From: Leifsonia sp. NPDC080035
GTDB lineage: Bacteria > Actinomycetota > Actinomycetes > Actinomycetales > Microbacteriaceae
Assembly: GCF_040050925.1 (NCBI RefSeq)
Contig: NZ_CP157390.1
Location: forward strand, 3,596,001-3,660,000
Length of the DNA stretch: 64,000 nt
Reading direction: 5' to 3'
Both the position numbers and the translations under genes were made by a program. Below, in pieces: positions 9,763-17,412 of this stretch. Position 1 is the stretch's first letter, and the number at the start of each line of letters is the position of its first letter. The notes under the pieces were generated by a model that saw nothing but the letters and a program-made list of their open reading frames with translations, made no database searches and was not told the origin of the DNA.

Positions 9763-11187
9763 CTACGAGCCCGCCCTCTGCACGCACTTCTGGCCGCTCG
9801 GGTCGCCGGTGCGTCCGTCCCGGTTCACGGTCACCGTGACACACACGGTCTGCCCTGGCTTCGCATCCACCCGGAACTCGGTCGAGCGCTGGCTGCTCGG
9901 CGGTTGATCGTCGACGGCCACCTGATAGCTGTCGTCCGTCTCGATCCCCGGATCGGACCAGCTGAAGACGATGGTGCTCCCGGAGACTCGGCCACTCAGG
10001 TCGCGGACGGTCGGGATGTCGCCCGCCGACCCGGCGCGCACCAGCACGACGGCGGCCGTCACACCCAGCACGACGACGAGCAGGGCGCACGCGATCAGGG
10101 AGATCAGGAGCGCTCGGGAGACCCGGGCGGCGGGCTGAGGAGGCGCGGTGCCGGGGGCGGCCCCGCTCTCGCGCACGACCGTCCTCGTCGGCGCCCGCAG
10201 CACCGTCGCCGACGCGGACTGCTTGCGACGCCGGCGTGCGGGCCCCGGGTCGACGGCGACGACGCCCTTCACGCGCGTGCGGTCCTCCGGGTCGCCCGCG
10301 GTCGCGAGCGCCCAGTCGTCCATCGCGACCTCGATCGGCGTCTGCGCGAGCCCGAGCTCCGCCTCCACCGCCTGCAGCTCGCGGATGAACTCGAGGGCGC
10401 TGCGCTGCCGCTGCGACGGCTTGCGCGACATCGCGCGCAGCAGCACCTGCTCCAGGCGCGCGGGCACGTCGGCCCTGCCGATCGGCTGCGGCCGCCCCTT
10501 CGTGATCCGCTGGATGAGCTCGGCGGACGTGTTCTCCTTGCCGGGGATCTCGAACGGCGACCGGCCGGCGAGCAACGAGTAGATGGTCGCGCCGAGCGAC
10601 CAGACCTCGCTCGCGATCGTCCCGCTCGTCTCGTCCAGCAGCACCTCCGGTGCCGACCACGGGATGGACAGTCCGATCGCCTCGGTGACGTCGGCCTCGC
10701 TGAGCGTCGCCGCGATGCCGAAGTCGCTGAGCACCGGGTGCCCGTACGCGGTGGTGAGGATGTTGGACGGCTTGATGTCGCGATGCAGCACACCGGCCCG
10801 GTGCGCGGTCTCGACGGCGCTCGCGATGCGCACCCCGACGCTCAGCGCCTCGGCGACCGGCAACGGTTCGCTGCGGTAGCGCTGGCCGATCGCGGACGAG
10901 CACAGCTCCATGACGAGGTAGGGCCGCCCGTCGGCGGAGACGCTCGCCTGGTAGACGGTCAGGATCGACGGGTGCGTGCTCAGCTGGGCCATCAGGTTGG
11001 CCTCAGCCTGGAACATCTGCTTGACCTGGCTGGTGACCACCTCGGCCAGCATGACCTTCACCGCGACCTGTCGCCGCGGCATGTTCTGCTCGTACAGGAA
11101 CACGTCGGCGAAGCCTCCGCTTCCCAGCACCCGCACATACGAGAAGCCAGGGAGGTTCGGCGGCTGAGAAGGCAGACGCCTGGCCAA
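9763..11187 (-). CDS. membrane Ser/Thr protein kinase with extracellular Fn3-like tail
   Basis: The protein has 474 residues. The kinase domain has the glycine loop GSGGFADVF (22-30), VAVK (Lys44), HRDIKPSN (catalytic Asp137), DFG (155-157) and APE (179-181), so it should be active. A Pro/Ala-rich juxtamembrane linker leads to one transmembrane helix (about 359-383). The ~90-residue outer domain resembles an Fn3 fold and has two cysteines (449, 468). There are no PASTA repeats, so this is not a PknB-type muropeptide sensor. The start is TTG at 11187, chosen because AAGGAG lies four bases upstream. It has a possible promoter of its own in the gap before it, and the Fn3 gene starts at the next base. 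It corresponds to pkb2 of the bifidobacterial cluster, from memory. Confidence 0.95.
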   Translation of the reverse strand: MARRLPSQPPNLPGFSYVRVLGSGGFADVFLYEQNMPRRQVAVKVMLAEVVTSQVKQMFQAEANLMAQLSTHPSILTVYQASVSADGRPYLVMELCSSAIGQRYRSEPLPVAEALSVGVRIASAVETAHRAGVLHRDIKPSNILTTAYGHPVLSDFGIAATLSEADVTEAIGLSIPWSAPEVLLDETSGTIASEVWSLGATIYSLLAGRSPFEIPGKENTSAELIQRITKGRPQPIGRADVPARLEQVLLRAMSRKPSQRQRSALEFIRELQAVEAELGLAQTPIEVAMDDWALATAGDPEDRTRVKGVVAVDPGPARRRRKQSASATVLRAPTRTVVRESGAAPGTAPPQPAARVSRALLISLIACALLVVVLGVTAAVVLVRAGSAGDIPTVRDLSGRVSGSTIVFSWSDPGIETDDSYQVAVDDQPPSSQRSTEFRVDAKPGQTVCVTVTVNRDGRTGDPSGQKCVQRAGS

Positions 11188-11241
11188 ATGGCTCCTTCCG
11201 TTCGTCCGGTCAGCGCATCGCGGGTGCGACGGCGTTCACCA

Positions 11242-11247
11242 ATTGTA
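11242..11247 (-). promoter_or_regulatory. candidate -10 box for the kinase operon
   Basis: Read on the minus strand this is TACAAT, a strong actinobacterial -10 element, about 55 bases upstream of the kinase start. I see no good -35. It suggests that the kinase-Fn3-MoxR-DUF58-transglutaminase run can be transcribed separately from FHA-PP2C. Confidence 0.4.
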
Positions 11248-11287
11248 GGCAGGAGGCAGGAGCGCTCCGAGGGCCTCGACCCGCACT

Positions 11288-11318
11288 GGGGACAACCCCT
11301 TCACCCCCAACTCGGGGG
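11288..11318 (-). terminator. two small GC hairpins after the PP2C gene
   Basis: Two adjacent perfect small stems, CCCCC-AACTC-GGGGG (11304-11318) and GGGG-ACAA-CCCC (11288-11299), lie just downstream of the phosphatase stop. They may attenuate readthrough into the kinase gene. There is no U-tract, so the call is weak. Confidence 0.3.
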
Positions 11319-11332
11319 GCATACGGCCCGCG

Positions 11333-12172
11333 TCAGTGCCGGCGTGCGGCGCGACGCGGCGAGTCCTCGCCCCGGTGTGAGCCGCTCTCGGGGGTGGCCA
11401 GCACATCCACCACAACGACGGTCACGTTGTCGCGGCCGCCGTTGCCGAGGGCCGCATCCATCAGCTGCTGCGCGGCGTCCAGCGGCGACGACCCCTCCCC
11501 GAGGAAGTACCGGATGCCGTGCTCGGTGAGCTCCTTCGTCAGCCCGTCGGAGCAGACCAGCAGCCGGGAGCCGGCGACGATCGGGAACAGGAAGTAGTCG
11601 GGAACCGGGTCCTCGTTGAAGCCGACAGCCCGGGTGATCACGTTGCTGTGCGGGTGCACCTCCGCCTCGGCCGGCGTGATCGCCCCGGCATCGAGGAGTT
11701 CCTGCACGATCGAGTGGTCCACCGTCAGCTGCTCGAGGGCGCCGTCGCGGAAGCTGTAGACACGCGAGTCGCCGATGTTGAACACGAGCCAGTACGGGGA
11801 GCCGTCCACGAGCGTGAGGGCGAGTCCCGTGACCGTCGTCCCGGTCCCGAGGTCGGTGTGACCGACCCCGCGGCCCATGTCATCGACCGCGCTCCGCAGC
11901 GCCGAGGTGAGCGAGCCCTCGGTCACGAAGTCGGTGCTCACCTGCTCGGCGAGCCGGGTGACCACCGCGGTGCTGGCGAAGTCGCCCGCTGTGTGGCCGC
12001 CCATCCCGTCGGCGACGGCGAAGATCGGCGACCGGGCGAGCAGGCTGTCCTCGTTGACGCTGCGGCGGTAGCCCGTGTCGCTCAGCGCCGCCCAGGCGAG
12101 GCTGATACGCGCGTCCCCTGCGCCGGGGACGGCCACCGTGTGGCGTCTGTTGCTGCGACCGATCTGGGTCAC
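11333..12172 (-). CDS. PP2C-family Ser/Thr protein phosphatase
   Basis: The protein has 279 residues. Metal-binding and catalytic motifs are all present: RSVNED (37-42), ADGMGG (54-59), NIGDSR (132-137), SDG (208-210) and GRDN (246-249). There is no membrane segment, so it is cytoplasmic. It should reverse phosphorylation by the neighbouring kinase. The GTG start at 12172 overlaps the FHA stop codon. It corresponds to the prpC-type member of the PFNA cluster. The gap to the kinase gene is 145 bases, the longest inside the cluster. Confidence 0.95.
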   Translation of the reverse strand: MTQIGRSNRRHTVAVPGAGDARISLAWAALSDTGYRRSVNEDSLLARSPIFAVADGMGGHTAGDFASTAVVTRLAEQVSTDFVTEGSLTSALRSAVDDMGRGVGHTDLGTGTTVTGLALTLVDGSPYWLVFNIGDSRVYSFRDGALEQLTVDHSIVQELLDAGAITPAEAEVHPHSNVITRAVGFNEDPVPDYFLFPIVAGSRLLVCSDGLTKELTEHGIRYFLGEGSSPLDAAQQLMDAALGNGGRDNVTVVVVDVLATPESGSHRGEDSPRRAARRH

Positions 12173-13395
12173 TCGAGTCCTTTTCCTCGACGGTCATCCC
12201 CGCCCGAAGACGGTGCCGCTCCGATCGGAGAGCCCGATGGCACGGCCGTGATCTCGATGATATTACCGTCGCCGATCTCGACCGCGGTCCCGCGGAGCAC
12301 GACGGCGGACTCCCCCGGCCGCAGGGCCACCGGGTCGGAGCCGGGCCGCAGCAGGCGCGTTCCGTTGGTCGAGCGCAGGTCGGTGACGACGACCGCGTCC
12401 CCCGACTGCTCGATCCGCACGTGCGTCCCCGAGACCTCCTGCGTCGGCGACGGCACCGTCAGGAGCCGCGGCAGCACGCCGACATCGACCCGCGGCGGGG
12501 TGGGCCGGCGCCCGACCAGGACGGGGACGTCAAGCGGCAGGATGTCCCCCGTCGGCCCGCGCAGGCCGAACGATGTCGGCGGCGGCGGCAGGACGACGGG
12601 CTGGGTGGCGGGGAACGGCTCCTCGCCCGACACCGTCGCGAGGGGGCCGGGCGTGTCGGCGGTCACGGGCGGCTCGATGTCGACCGCTCCCGGCAGTTCG
12701 TGGGCGACGGGATGCGCCGAGGCGGGTTCCGCGTCAGGCTCCGCCGCCTCGGGCGCGGCGTGCGCGAACAGGCTGGACGAGCGCGACCGCCCGCGGATGA
12801 TCGTCTCCTCGGCGACGGCCGTCGACTCCACCGCCGGCCGCTCCGCGGCCCGGGACTCCACGGCGGCCGGCGGGACCGGTGCGCTGCGCTCGACGCGCTC
12901 GATCGGCGAGAGCGTCCAGGTCAGCAGCTCGCCGTCGACGACGCCGAGGCCGAGCGGCAGCGAGCCGACGCTCAACCGCGCGACCGGCCCGGTCTGCAGG
13001 TCGTCCCCGCCGAGCACGAGGCCCGTGACCGTGCGGAACTCGGCGAGCACCCAGGGCTGCACACCTGCCGCGCTGAACCGGCGCGAGCCGCCGACGGAGA
13101 ACACGTCGATCGCGGCGGAGCCCCGCACGACGGCGGTCACCAGAACCTCGCCCGCGGCGTTCGGCTCCCCGAGCTCGGCGACCGCGAACGAGCGCACACT
13201 GTCCGGTCCGGCCAGCGGGAAGGCCCCGACGACGGACTCGATGGTCGCGAGATCGGAGTCGGCGAGCCACCACACGGCGTCGACGATGGAGTCGGGGACG
13301 GTGCTCTCGACGCAGGCCACGAAGCGTCGTCCGGCGACGAGCAGCCAGCGCGAGGGGCCGGCCGTCGGCGCGTAGCGGGTGAAACCGGGAGCCAC
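12169..13395 (-). CDS. FHA-domain protein heading the kinase cluster
   Basis: The protein has 408 residues from a GTG at 13395, chosen because AGGAGG lies seven bases upstream; a longer open frame upstream lacks such a site. The N-terminal ~190 residues contain small beta-rich repeats (for example RRFSAAGVQPWVLAEF). A Pro/Ala/Glu-rich linker follows, then a C-terminal FHA domain (~310-400) with GRRP, the SGTH signature and DLRSTNGT. FHA domains bind phosphothreonine, so this is the likely reader of the kinase in the same cluster. It overlaps the PP2C gene, giving reader, eraser and writer in order. I do not recall it as part of the minimal bifidobacterial cluster. Confidence 0.9.
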   Translation of the reverse strand: MAPGFTRYAPTAGPSRWLLVAGRRFVACVESTVPDSIVDAVWWLADSDLATIESVVGAFPLAGPDSVRSFAVAELGEPNAAGEVLVTAVVRGSAAIDVFSVGGSRRFSAAGVQPWVLAEFRTVTGLVLGGDDLQTGPVARLSVGSLPLGLGVVDGELLTWTLSPIERVERSAPVPPAAVESRAAERPAVESTAVAEETIIRGRSRSSSLFAHAAPEAAEPDAEPASAHPVAHELPGAVDIEPPVTADTPGPLATVSGEEPFPATQPVVLPPPPTSFGLRGPTGDILPLDVPVLVGRRPTPPRVDVGVLPRLLTVPSPTQEVSGTHVRIEQSGDAVVVTDLRSTNGTRLLRPGSDPVALRPGESAVVLRGTAVEIGDGNIIEITAVPSGSPIGAAPSSGGDDRRGKGLE

Positions 13396-13458
13396 GGCTG
13401 GTCCTCCTGGTTCGTGTGTCGGCGGGGCTGCTCCCCGAAGTGCAAGACGCTCGCACCG

Positions 13459-13464
13459 AGTGTA
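13459..13464 (-). promoter_or_regulatory. candidate -10 box for the FHA gene
   Basis: Minus-strand TACACT lies about 65 bases upstream of the FHA start and just downstream of a long hairpin. There is no convincing -35. Confidence 0.3.
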
Positions 13465-13477
13465 GGCCACCGGCCGC

Positions 13478-13534
13478 CGAGCACAGGAAAAGTGCTTCGA
13501 TTCGCGCGGATTCGGAGCACTTTTCCTGTGCTCG
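13478..13534 (-). terminator. 19-bp perfect inverted repeat
   Basis: The arms CGAGCACAGGAAAAGTGCT (13478-13496) and its exact complement (13516-13534) flank a 19-base loop. It lies between the end of the Cache gene and the promoter region of the FHA gene. It is probably the terminator of the GntR-Cache unit, and symmetric enough to work in either direction. The arm is unusually long for a simple terminator. Confidence 0.6.
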
Positions 13535-13543
13535 CGGGCCGGG

Positions 13544-14257
13544 TCAGGTCGTGGGGACCAGGAGGAACGGGGTGCCGGGGCACGGGACGGCGGCGGTTGC
13601 GGCGTCGAGGACGGTGCCGACGACGACGGCCGGGTCGGTGGAGACCATCACGCGGCCGGACTCGTTGACGAGCGCCAGCGGGCCCCCGGCACGCAGCATG
13701 GCAGGCAGCAGCTCCCGCTCCAGCCGCTTCACGTACACGTCCACGCCGACGACGCCGATCATCCGCTCGTCCCGCTCCACCGGCGAGGTGACCGTGACGA
13801 TGTAGTCACACGCGCAGAGGTGGTCGACGTACGGGCCGGTGATGTGCGTGCGGTGCGTCGACTGCGGGACGCGGTACCACTCCAGCGAGCGGAAGTCCCG
13901 CAGGTAGTCGGAGTACGAGCGCGCCGCCAGGTCGAGTTTGGTGGGCCCGGTCGTCGCACCGAGCACCGGGTTGTCCTCCAGCGGTCCGAGCCACCAGGAG
14001 AAGTGCAGCTCGCTGCCGCCGGCGAACTCGGGCGCGGCGATGAACCCCGCGCCGACGAGCAACGGGTCGTCCTCCTCGAGCGACGGCAGCACGAGTGCGC
14101 CGACGCGGTCGTCGAGCTCCGCCGGGCCGCTGGTCTCCCCCGCGCCCGCAAGGATCGCGGTGCGCCAGCCGGCCAGCGCGTCCTGGATGCGCGCGAACAG
14201 CGAGGCGACACGGTCCGCTGCGGCGTCGATCCCGCTCCCGAGCGTGGTGTCAGCCAT
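13544..14257 (-). CDS. soluble Cache (PDC-like) domain protein
   Basis: The protein has 237 residues with no signal peptide or membrane segment. The central and C-terminal part reads as a Cache/PDC ligand-binding domain: a GPYVDH motif, a VTSPV strand, then GVVGVDVYVKRLE and a LVNESGRVMVST strand. Most Cache domains are extracytoplasmic parts of receptors; here the domain is alone and apparently cytoplasmic. The ATG at 14257 lies inside the end of the GntR gene (8-base overlap) with a GGGGGG site seven bases upstream, so the two are coupled. Inferred role: metabolite-binding partner of the GntR regulator. Enzymatic activity cannot be excluded. Confidence 0.8.
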   Translation of the reverse strand: MADTTLGSGIDAAADRVASLFARIQDALAGWRTAILAGAGETSGPAELDDRVGALVLPSLEEDDPLLVGAGFIAAPEFAGGSELHFSWWLGPLEDNPVLGATTGPTKLDLAARSYSDYLRDFRSLEWYRVPQSTHRTHITGPYVDHLCACDYIVTVTSPVERDERMIGVVGVDVYVKRLERELLPAMLRAGGPLALVNESGRVMVSTDPAVVVGTVLDAATAAVPCPGTPFLLVPTT

Positions 14258-15017
14258 CGATCGTCCCCCCGGCCTCGATGCGCGCCTTCGCGGCGAGCAG
14301 CCACTGCGCGACGGCCGAGAGCAGGGCGCTCACCTCGGCGCGCGCGGCCGAGGCGTCGCGCGCGGCGACCGCGTCGGCGATGGCCGTCGCGGAGCGGGCC
14401 GCCGTCGCGCGGAGCTCCGCGTCGCGCATCCCGAGCCAGAGCAGCGGGCCGAACTCCGCCTGCAGCCGGATCTGCTCGCGCACCAGGCGGGTCGACTGGC
14501 TGAGCACGGCGAGCTCCAGGAGGAACCCGCCCGCGTTCCTGCGCGCCTGCGGCGGCGCTCCGAAGTCGGCCGCGGCGAGCCAGGCGCGCAGCCGCTCGAC
14601 GTCCGGCGCTGTCGAACGCTCCGCCGCGCGGTCCGCGCAGCCGGCCGCGATCGCCGTGATGTAGACGGCGAGGTCGCTCAGCTCCACCAGGGACAGCCCG
14701 CGGAGCCGCGCGGTCAGCATGGCGTCGTCCGCGTCCCCGGGAGGGACAACGAAGCTGCCGCCCTCGCGCCCGCGCCTGGTCTCGACGAGGCCGGCCTCGC
14801 GCAGCATCCCGAGCCCCTCGCGCGCGGTGACGAGAGCGACGCCGAACCGGCGCGCCAGCTCCGCCTCGCTCGGCAGCCTCTCGCCCGGCGTCAGCACGCC
14901 GAGCACGATGGCATCGGCGAGCCGGCGGGACACCTGCTCCGCGCGGCCCGCATCGGCCAGCTGCGCGAACACGGCGTCCCGGGCACCCGGGGTCGCTCGC
15001 GTGGTCACGGTGGTCAC
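14250..15017 (-). CDS. GntR/FadR-family regulator (FCD domain)
   Basis: The protein has 255 residues from a GTG at 15017. The winged helix-turn-helix (about 20-95) contains GERLPSEAELARRFGV and the GntR recognition helix. The helical FCD ligand-binding domain occupies ~100-245. A longer frame extends upstream to 15065, but it would run through the operator palindrome, so the internal GTG is preferred. It diverges from the CoA-transferase operon and is translationally coupled to the Cache gene. It probably represses both units from the palindrome at 15041-15058 until a pathway acid or acyl-CoA binds. Confidence 0.9.
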   Translation of the reverse strand: MTTVTTRATPGARDAVFAQLADAGRAEQVSRRLADAIVLGVLTPGERLPSEAELARRFGVALVTAREGLGMLREAGLVETRRGREGGSFVVPPGDADDAMLTARLRGLSLVELSDLAVYITAIAAGCADRAAERSTAPDVERLRAWLAAADFGAPPQARRNAGGFLLELAVLSQSTRLVREQIRLQAEFGPLLWLGMRDAELRATAARSATAIADAVAARDASAARAEVSALLSAVAQWLLAAKARIEAGGTIDG

Positions 15018-15040
15018 CCGTCCACGATATCCCGAGCGAA

Positions 15041-15058
15041 TCATCCGGTATAGGATGA
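15041..15058. promoter_or_regulatory. palindromic operator between GntR and CoA-transferase genes
   Basis: TCATCC-GGTATA-GGATGA is a perfect 6-6-6 inverted repeat in the 65-base gap between the two divergent genes. It lies 24 bases upstream of both the GntR start and the CoA-transferase start. Placement and symmetry fit an autoregulating FadR-family site. Confidence 0.65.
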
Positions 15059-15082
15059 ATCGCACTGAGCGAAGGAGCGGGT

Positions 15083-16252
15083 ATGGCCGACGGTGTCCTG
15101 GCGGGAATCCGCGTCGCCGACTTCTCCCGGGTGCTGGCGGGCCCCTACGCCACCATGATGCTCGCCGACTTCGGCGCCGACGTCGTGAAGATCGAGAGCC
15201 CGGCGGGCGACGACACCCGCTCGTGGCGGCCGCCGGTGGATGCGGCGGGCGAATCCACCTACTTCGGCGCGGTGAACCGCAACAAGCGCTCGGTCGTCTG
15301 CGACCTGGGCACCGACGAGGGCCTCGCCACCGCGAAGCGCCTGACAGAGACGGCCGACGTCGTCATCGAGAACTTCCGCCCGGGCGTGATGGAGCGCTTC
15401 GGGCTCGACGAAGCGAGCCTGCGCGCGGTCAACCCCGGCCTCGTGTACTGCTCCATCACCGGGTTCGGCCGCGACGCCGGGGCCGCTCTTCCCGGCTACG
15501 ACCTGCTGGTGCAGGCCGTCGGCGGGCTGATGAGCATCACCGGCTCGCCGGACGGGGAGCCGAGCAAGGTCGGCGTCGCGCTCGTCGACGTGCTCACCGG
15601 ACTCAACGCGTTCTCCGGCATCCTGCTCGCGCTGCGGCAGCGGGATGCGACAGGCCGCGGCTCGCGCGTCGACGTCGACCTGCTCGGCTCCCTGCTCGCC
15701 GCATTGACCAATCAGGCGTCGAGCACGCTCGCCACCGGGCGCGCACCCGCCCGGCTCGGCAATGCGCATCCCAGCATCGCGCCGTACGAGCTGTTCCGCG
15801 CCTCCGACCGCGAGCTCGTGGTGGCCGTCGGCAACGATCGGCAGTTCGCCGCGTTCGCCGAGGCGCTCGGTGCGTCCTCCCTCGCCGAGGACCCCCGCTT
15901 CGCCACCAACGAGGCGCGGGTGGGCAACCGCGATGCGCTGCGCGCGGCGATCGAACCGGCGCTCGCCGCGCGCCCCGCGGCCGAGTGGGTGAGCGCGTTC
16001 TCCGCGGCGCGCGTCCCGGCCGGGCTCGTGAACAACGTCGCCGAGGCGTTCGCGTTCGCCGCCTCCCTCGGGCTCGACCCCGTCGTGACGACGACCGACC
16101 CGGCGACGGGACGCGTCTCCCGCCAGCCGGCGACGCCCATCCACCTGGACACGGCGCCCGCCGCCCATCGCACCCCTGCCCCGCTGCTCGGCGAGCACGA
16201 CGCCCGCTGGGCCCAGCAGCACGACCACCCCGGTGAAAGGACCGAACCGTGA
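15083..16252 (+). CDS. class III (CaiB/BaiF) CoA-transferase, glutarate CoA-transferase-like
   Basis: The protein has 389 residues, standard for class III CoA-transferases. The N-terminus has the RVADFSRVLAGP and ADFGADVVKIE signatures. The catalytic aspartate should be Asp169 in VDVLTG, aligning with the nucleophile of formyl-CoA transferase. The ATG at 15083 has GAAGGAG eight bases upstream. The next gene encodes a glutaryl-CoA-dehydrogenase-like enzyme with overlapping codons. The pair resembles gcdG-gcdH of pseudomonads, so transfer of CoA to glutarate is the favoured reaction. Other dicarboxylates remain possible because substrate cannot be read from the motif. Confidence 0.88.
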   Translation: MADGVLAGIRVADFSRVLAGPYATMMLADFGADVVKIESPAGDDTRSWRPPVDAAGESTYFGAVNRNKRSVVCDLGTDEGLATAKRLTETADVVIENFRPGVMERFGLDEASLRAVNPGLVYCSITGFGRDAGAALPGYDLLVQAVGGLMSITGSPDGEPSKVGVALVDVLTGLNAFSGILLALRQRDATGRGSRVDVDLLGSLLAALTNQASSTLATGRAPARLGNAHPSIAPYELFRASDRELVVAVGNDRQFAAFAEALGASSLAEDPRFATNEARVGNRDALRAAIEPALAARPAAEWVSAFSAARVPAGLVNNVAEAFAFAASLGLDPVVTTTDPATGRVSRQPATPIHLDTAPAAHRTPAPLLGEHDARWAQQHDHPGERTEP

Positions 16253-17412
16253 CGACCACACTCGACGAGGCGTTCAGCATCGACCACCTGCTGACGCCCG
16301 AGGAGATCTCCTGGCGGGACAAGGCGCGCGCCTTCGCCACCGACCGGATCCGTCCGGTGATCGAGCAGGACTTCGAGGACAAGCACTTCCGCACCGAACT
16401 CGTGGCCGAGCTCGGGGCGCTCGGCTTCCTCGGGATGCACCTGAAGGACGAGGGCTGCGCCGGCGCCGGCGCGGTCAGTTACGGGCTGGTCTGCCACGAG
16501 CTGGAGGCGGCGGACAGCGGCTGGCGCACGTTCGTCTCGGTGCAGGGCTCGCTCGCGATGAGCGCGATCTCGAAGTTCGGCTCGGACGAGCAGAAGGCGC
16601 AGTGGCTCCCGCCGATGGCGCGCGGGGAGGCGATCGGCTGCTTCGCGCTCACCGAACCGGACGGCGGCAGCGATCCCGCGGCGATGCGCACCCGCGCCCG
16701 GCGCGACGGCGACGACTGGATCATCTCCGGCAGCAAGCGCTGGATCGGTCTGGCCGCGCTGGCCGACGTCGCGGTGGTCTGGGCGGCGACCGACGACGGC
16801 GTCCGCGGCTTCGTGGTGCCGACATCGACGCCCGGCTTCGCCGCCACCGCGATCGACGGCAAGCTCTCCATGCGCGCCTCGGTGCAGTGCGACATCGTGC
16901 TGGACGAGGTCCGCGTCCCCGCTGATGCGATGCTCCCCGGCGCCCGGGGGCTCTCCGGCCCGTTCTCCTGCCTCAACGAAGCCCGCTACGGGATCGTCTG
17001 GGGCGCGATGGGCGCTGCACGCGACTGCCTGGAGGTGTCGATCCGGCGGGCGACGACCCGCGAGGTGTTCGGCCGGCCGATCGGCGCGACCCAGCTCATC
17101 CAGGAGAAGCTCGCGAACATGCTCGTCGAATACGAGAAGGGCGTGCTGCTCGCCCTGCACCTCGGCCGGCTGAAGGAGTCCGGGCGGCTGACGCCGACCC
17201 AGATCAGCGTCGGCAAGCTCAACAGCGTGCGCGAGGCGCTCGCGATCGCGCGCGAGGCCCGCACGATCCTCGGCGGCGACGGGATCACGAACGCGTTCCC
17301 GGTGATGCGGCACATGGCCAACCTGGAGTCGGTGCGCACCTACGAGGGAACCGATGAGATCCACACGCTCGTGCTCGGGCGCGCGCTGACCGGGCTGGCG
17401 GCGTTCGCGTGA
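16249..17412 (+). CDS. glutaryl-CoA dehydrogenase-like acyl-CoA dehydrogenase
   Basis: The protein has 387 residues. The GTG start overlaps the CoA-transferase stop. Acyl-CoA dehydrogenase landmarks are GCFALTEPDGGSDP (FAD/substrate region), GPFSCLNEARYGI, RATTREVFGRPI and the C-terminal TYEGTDEIH with catalytic Glu366. The ADSGWRTFVSVQGSL stretch matches the DSGYRSxxSVQxSL segment that carries the glutaryl-binding Arg in true glutaryl-CoA dehydrogenases. Expected reaction: oxidative decarboxylation of glutaryl-CoA to crotonyl-CoA. Flanking by a class III CoA-transferase strengthens the call. The electron acceptor, ETF, is not encoded here. Confidence 0.88.
   Translation: MTTTLDEAFSIDHLLTPEEISWRDKARAFATDRIRPVIEQDFEDKHFRTELVAELGALGFLGMHLKDEGCAGAGAVSYGLVCHELEAADSGWRTFVSVQGSLAMSAISKFGSDEQKAQWLPPMARGEAIGCFALTEPDGGSDPAAMRTRARRDGDDWIISGSKRWIGLAALADVAVVWAATDDGVRGFVVPTSTPGFAATAIDGKLSMRASVQCDIVLDEVRVPADAMLPGARGLSGPFSCLNEARYGIVWGAMGAARDCLEVSIRRATTREVFGRPIGATQLIQEKLANMLVEYEKGVLLALHLGRLKESGRLTPTQISVGKLNSVREALAIAREARTILGGDGITNAFPVMRHMANLESVRTYEGTDEIHTLVLGRALTGLAAFA

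Noticed and set aside
4207..11529. A 7.3-kb open frame on the plus strand opposite the giant Fn3 and kinase genes
   Set aside because: It is antisense to well-supported genes, extremely Arg/Gly/His-rich, and has no domain pattern. Long antisense frames are expected at this GC content.
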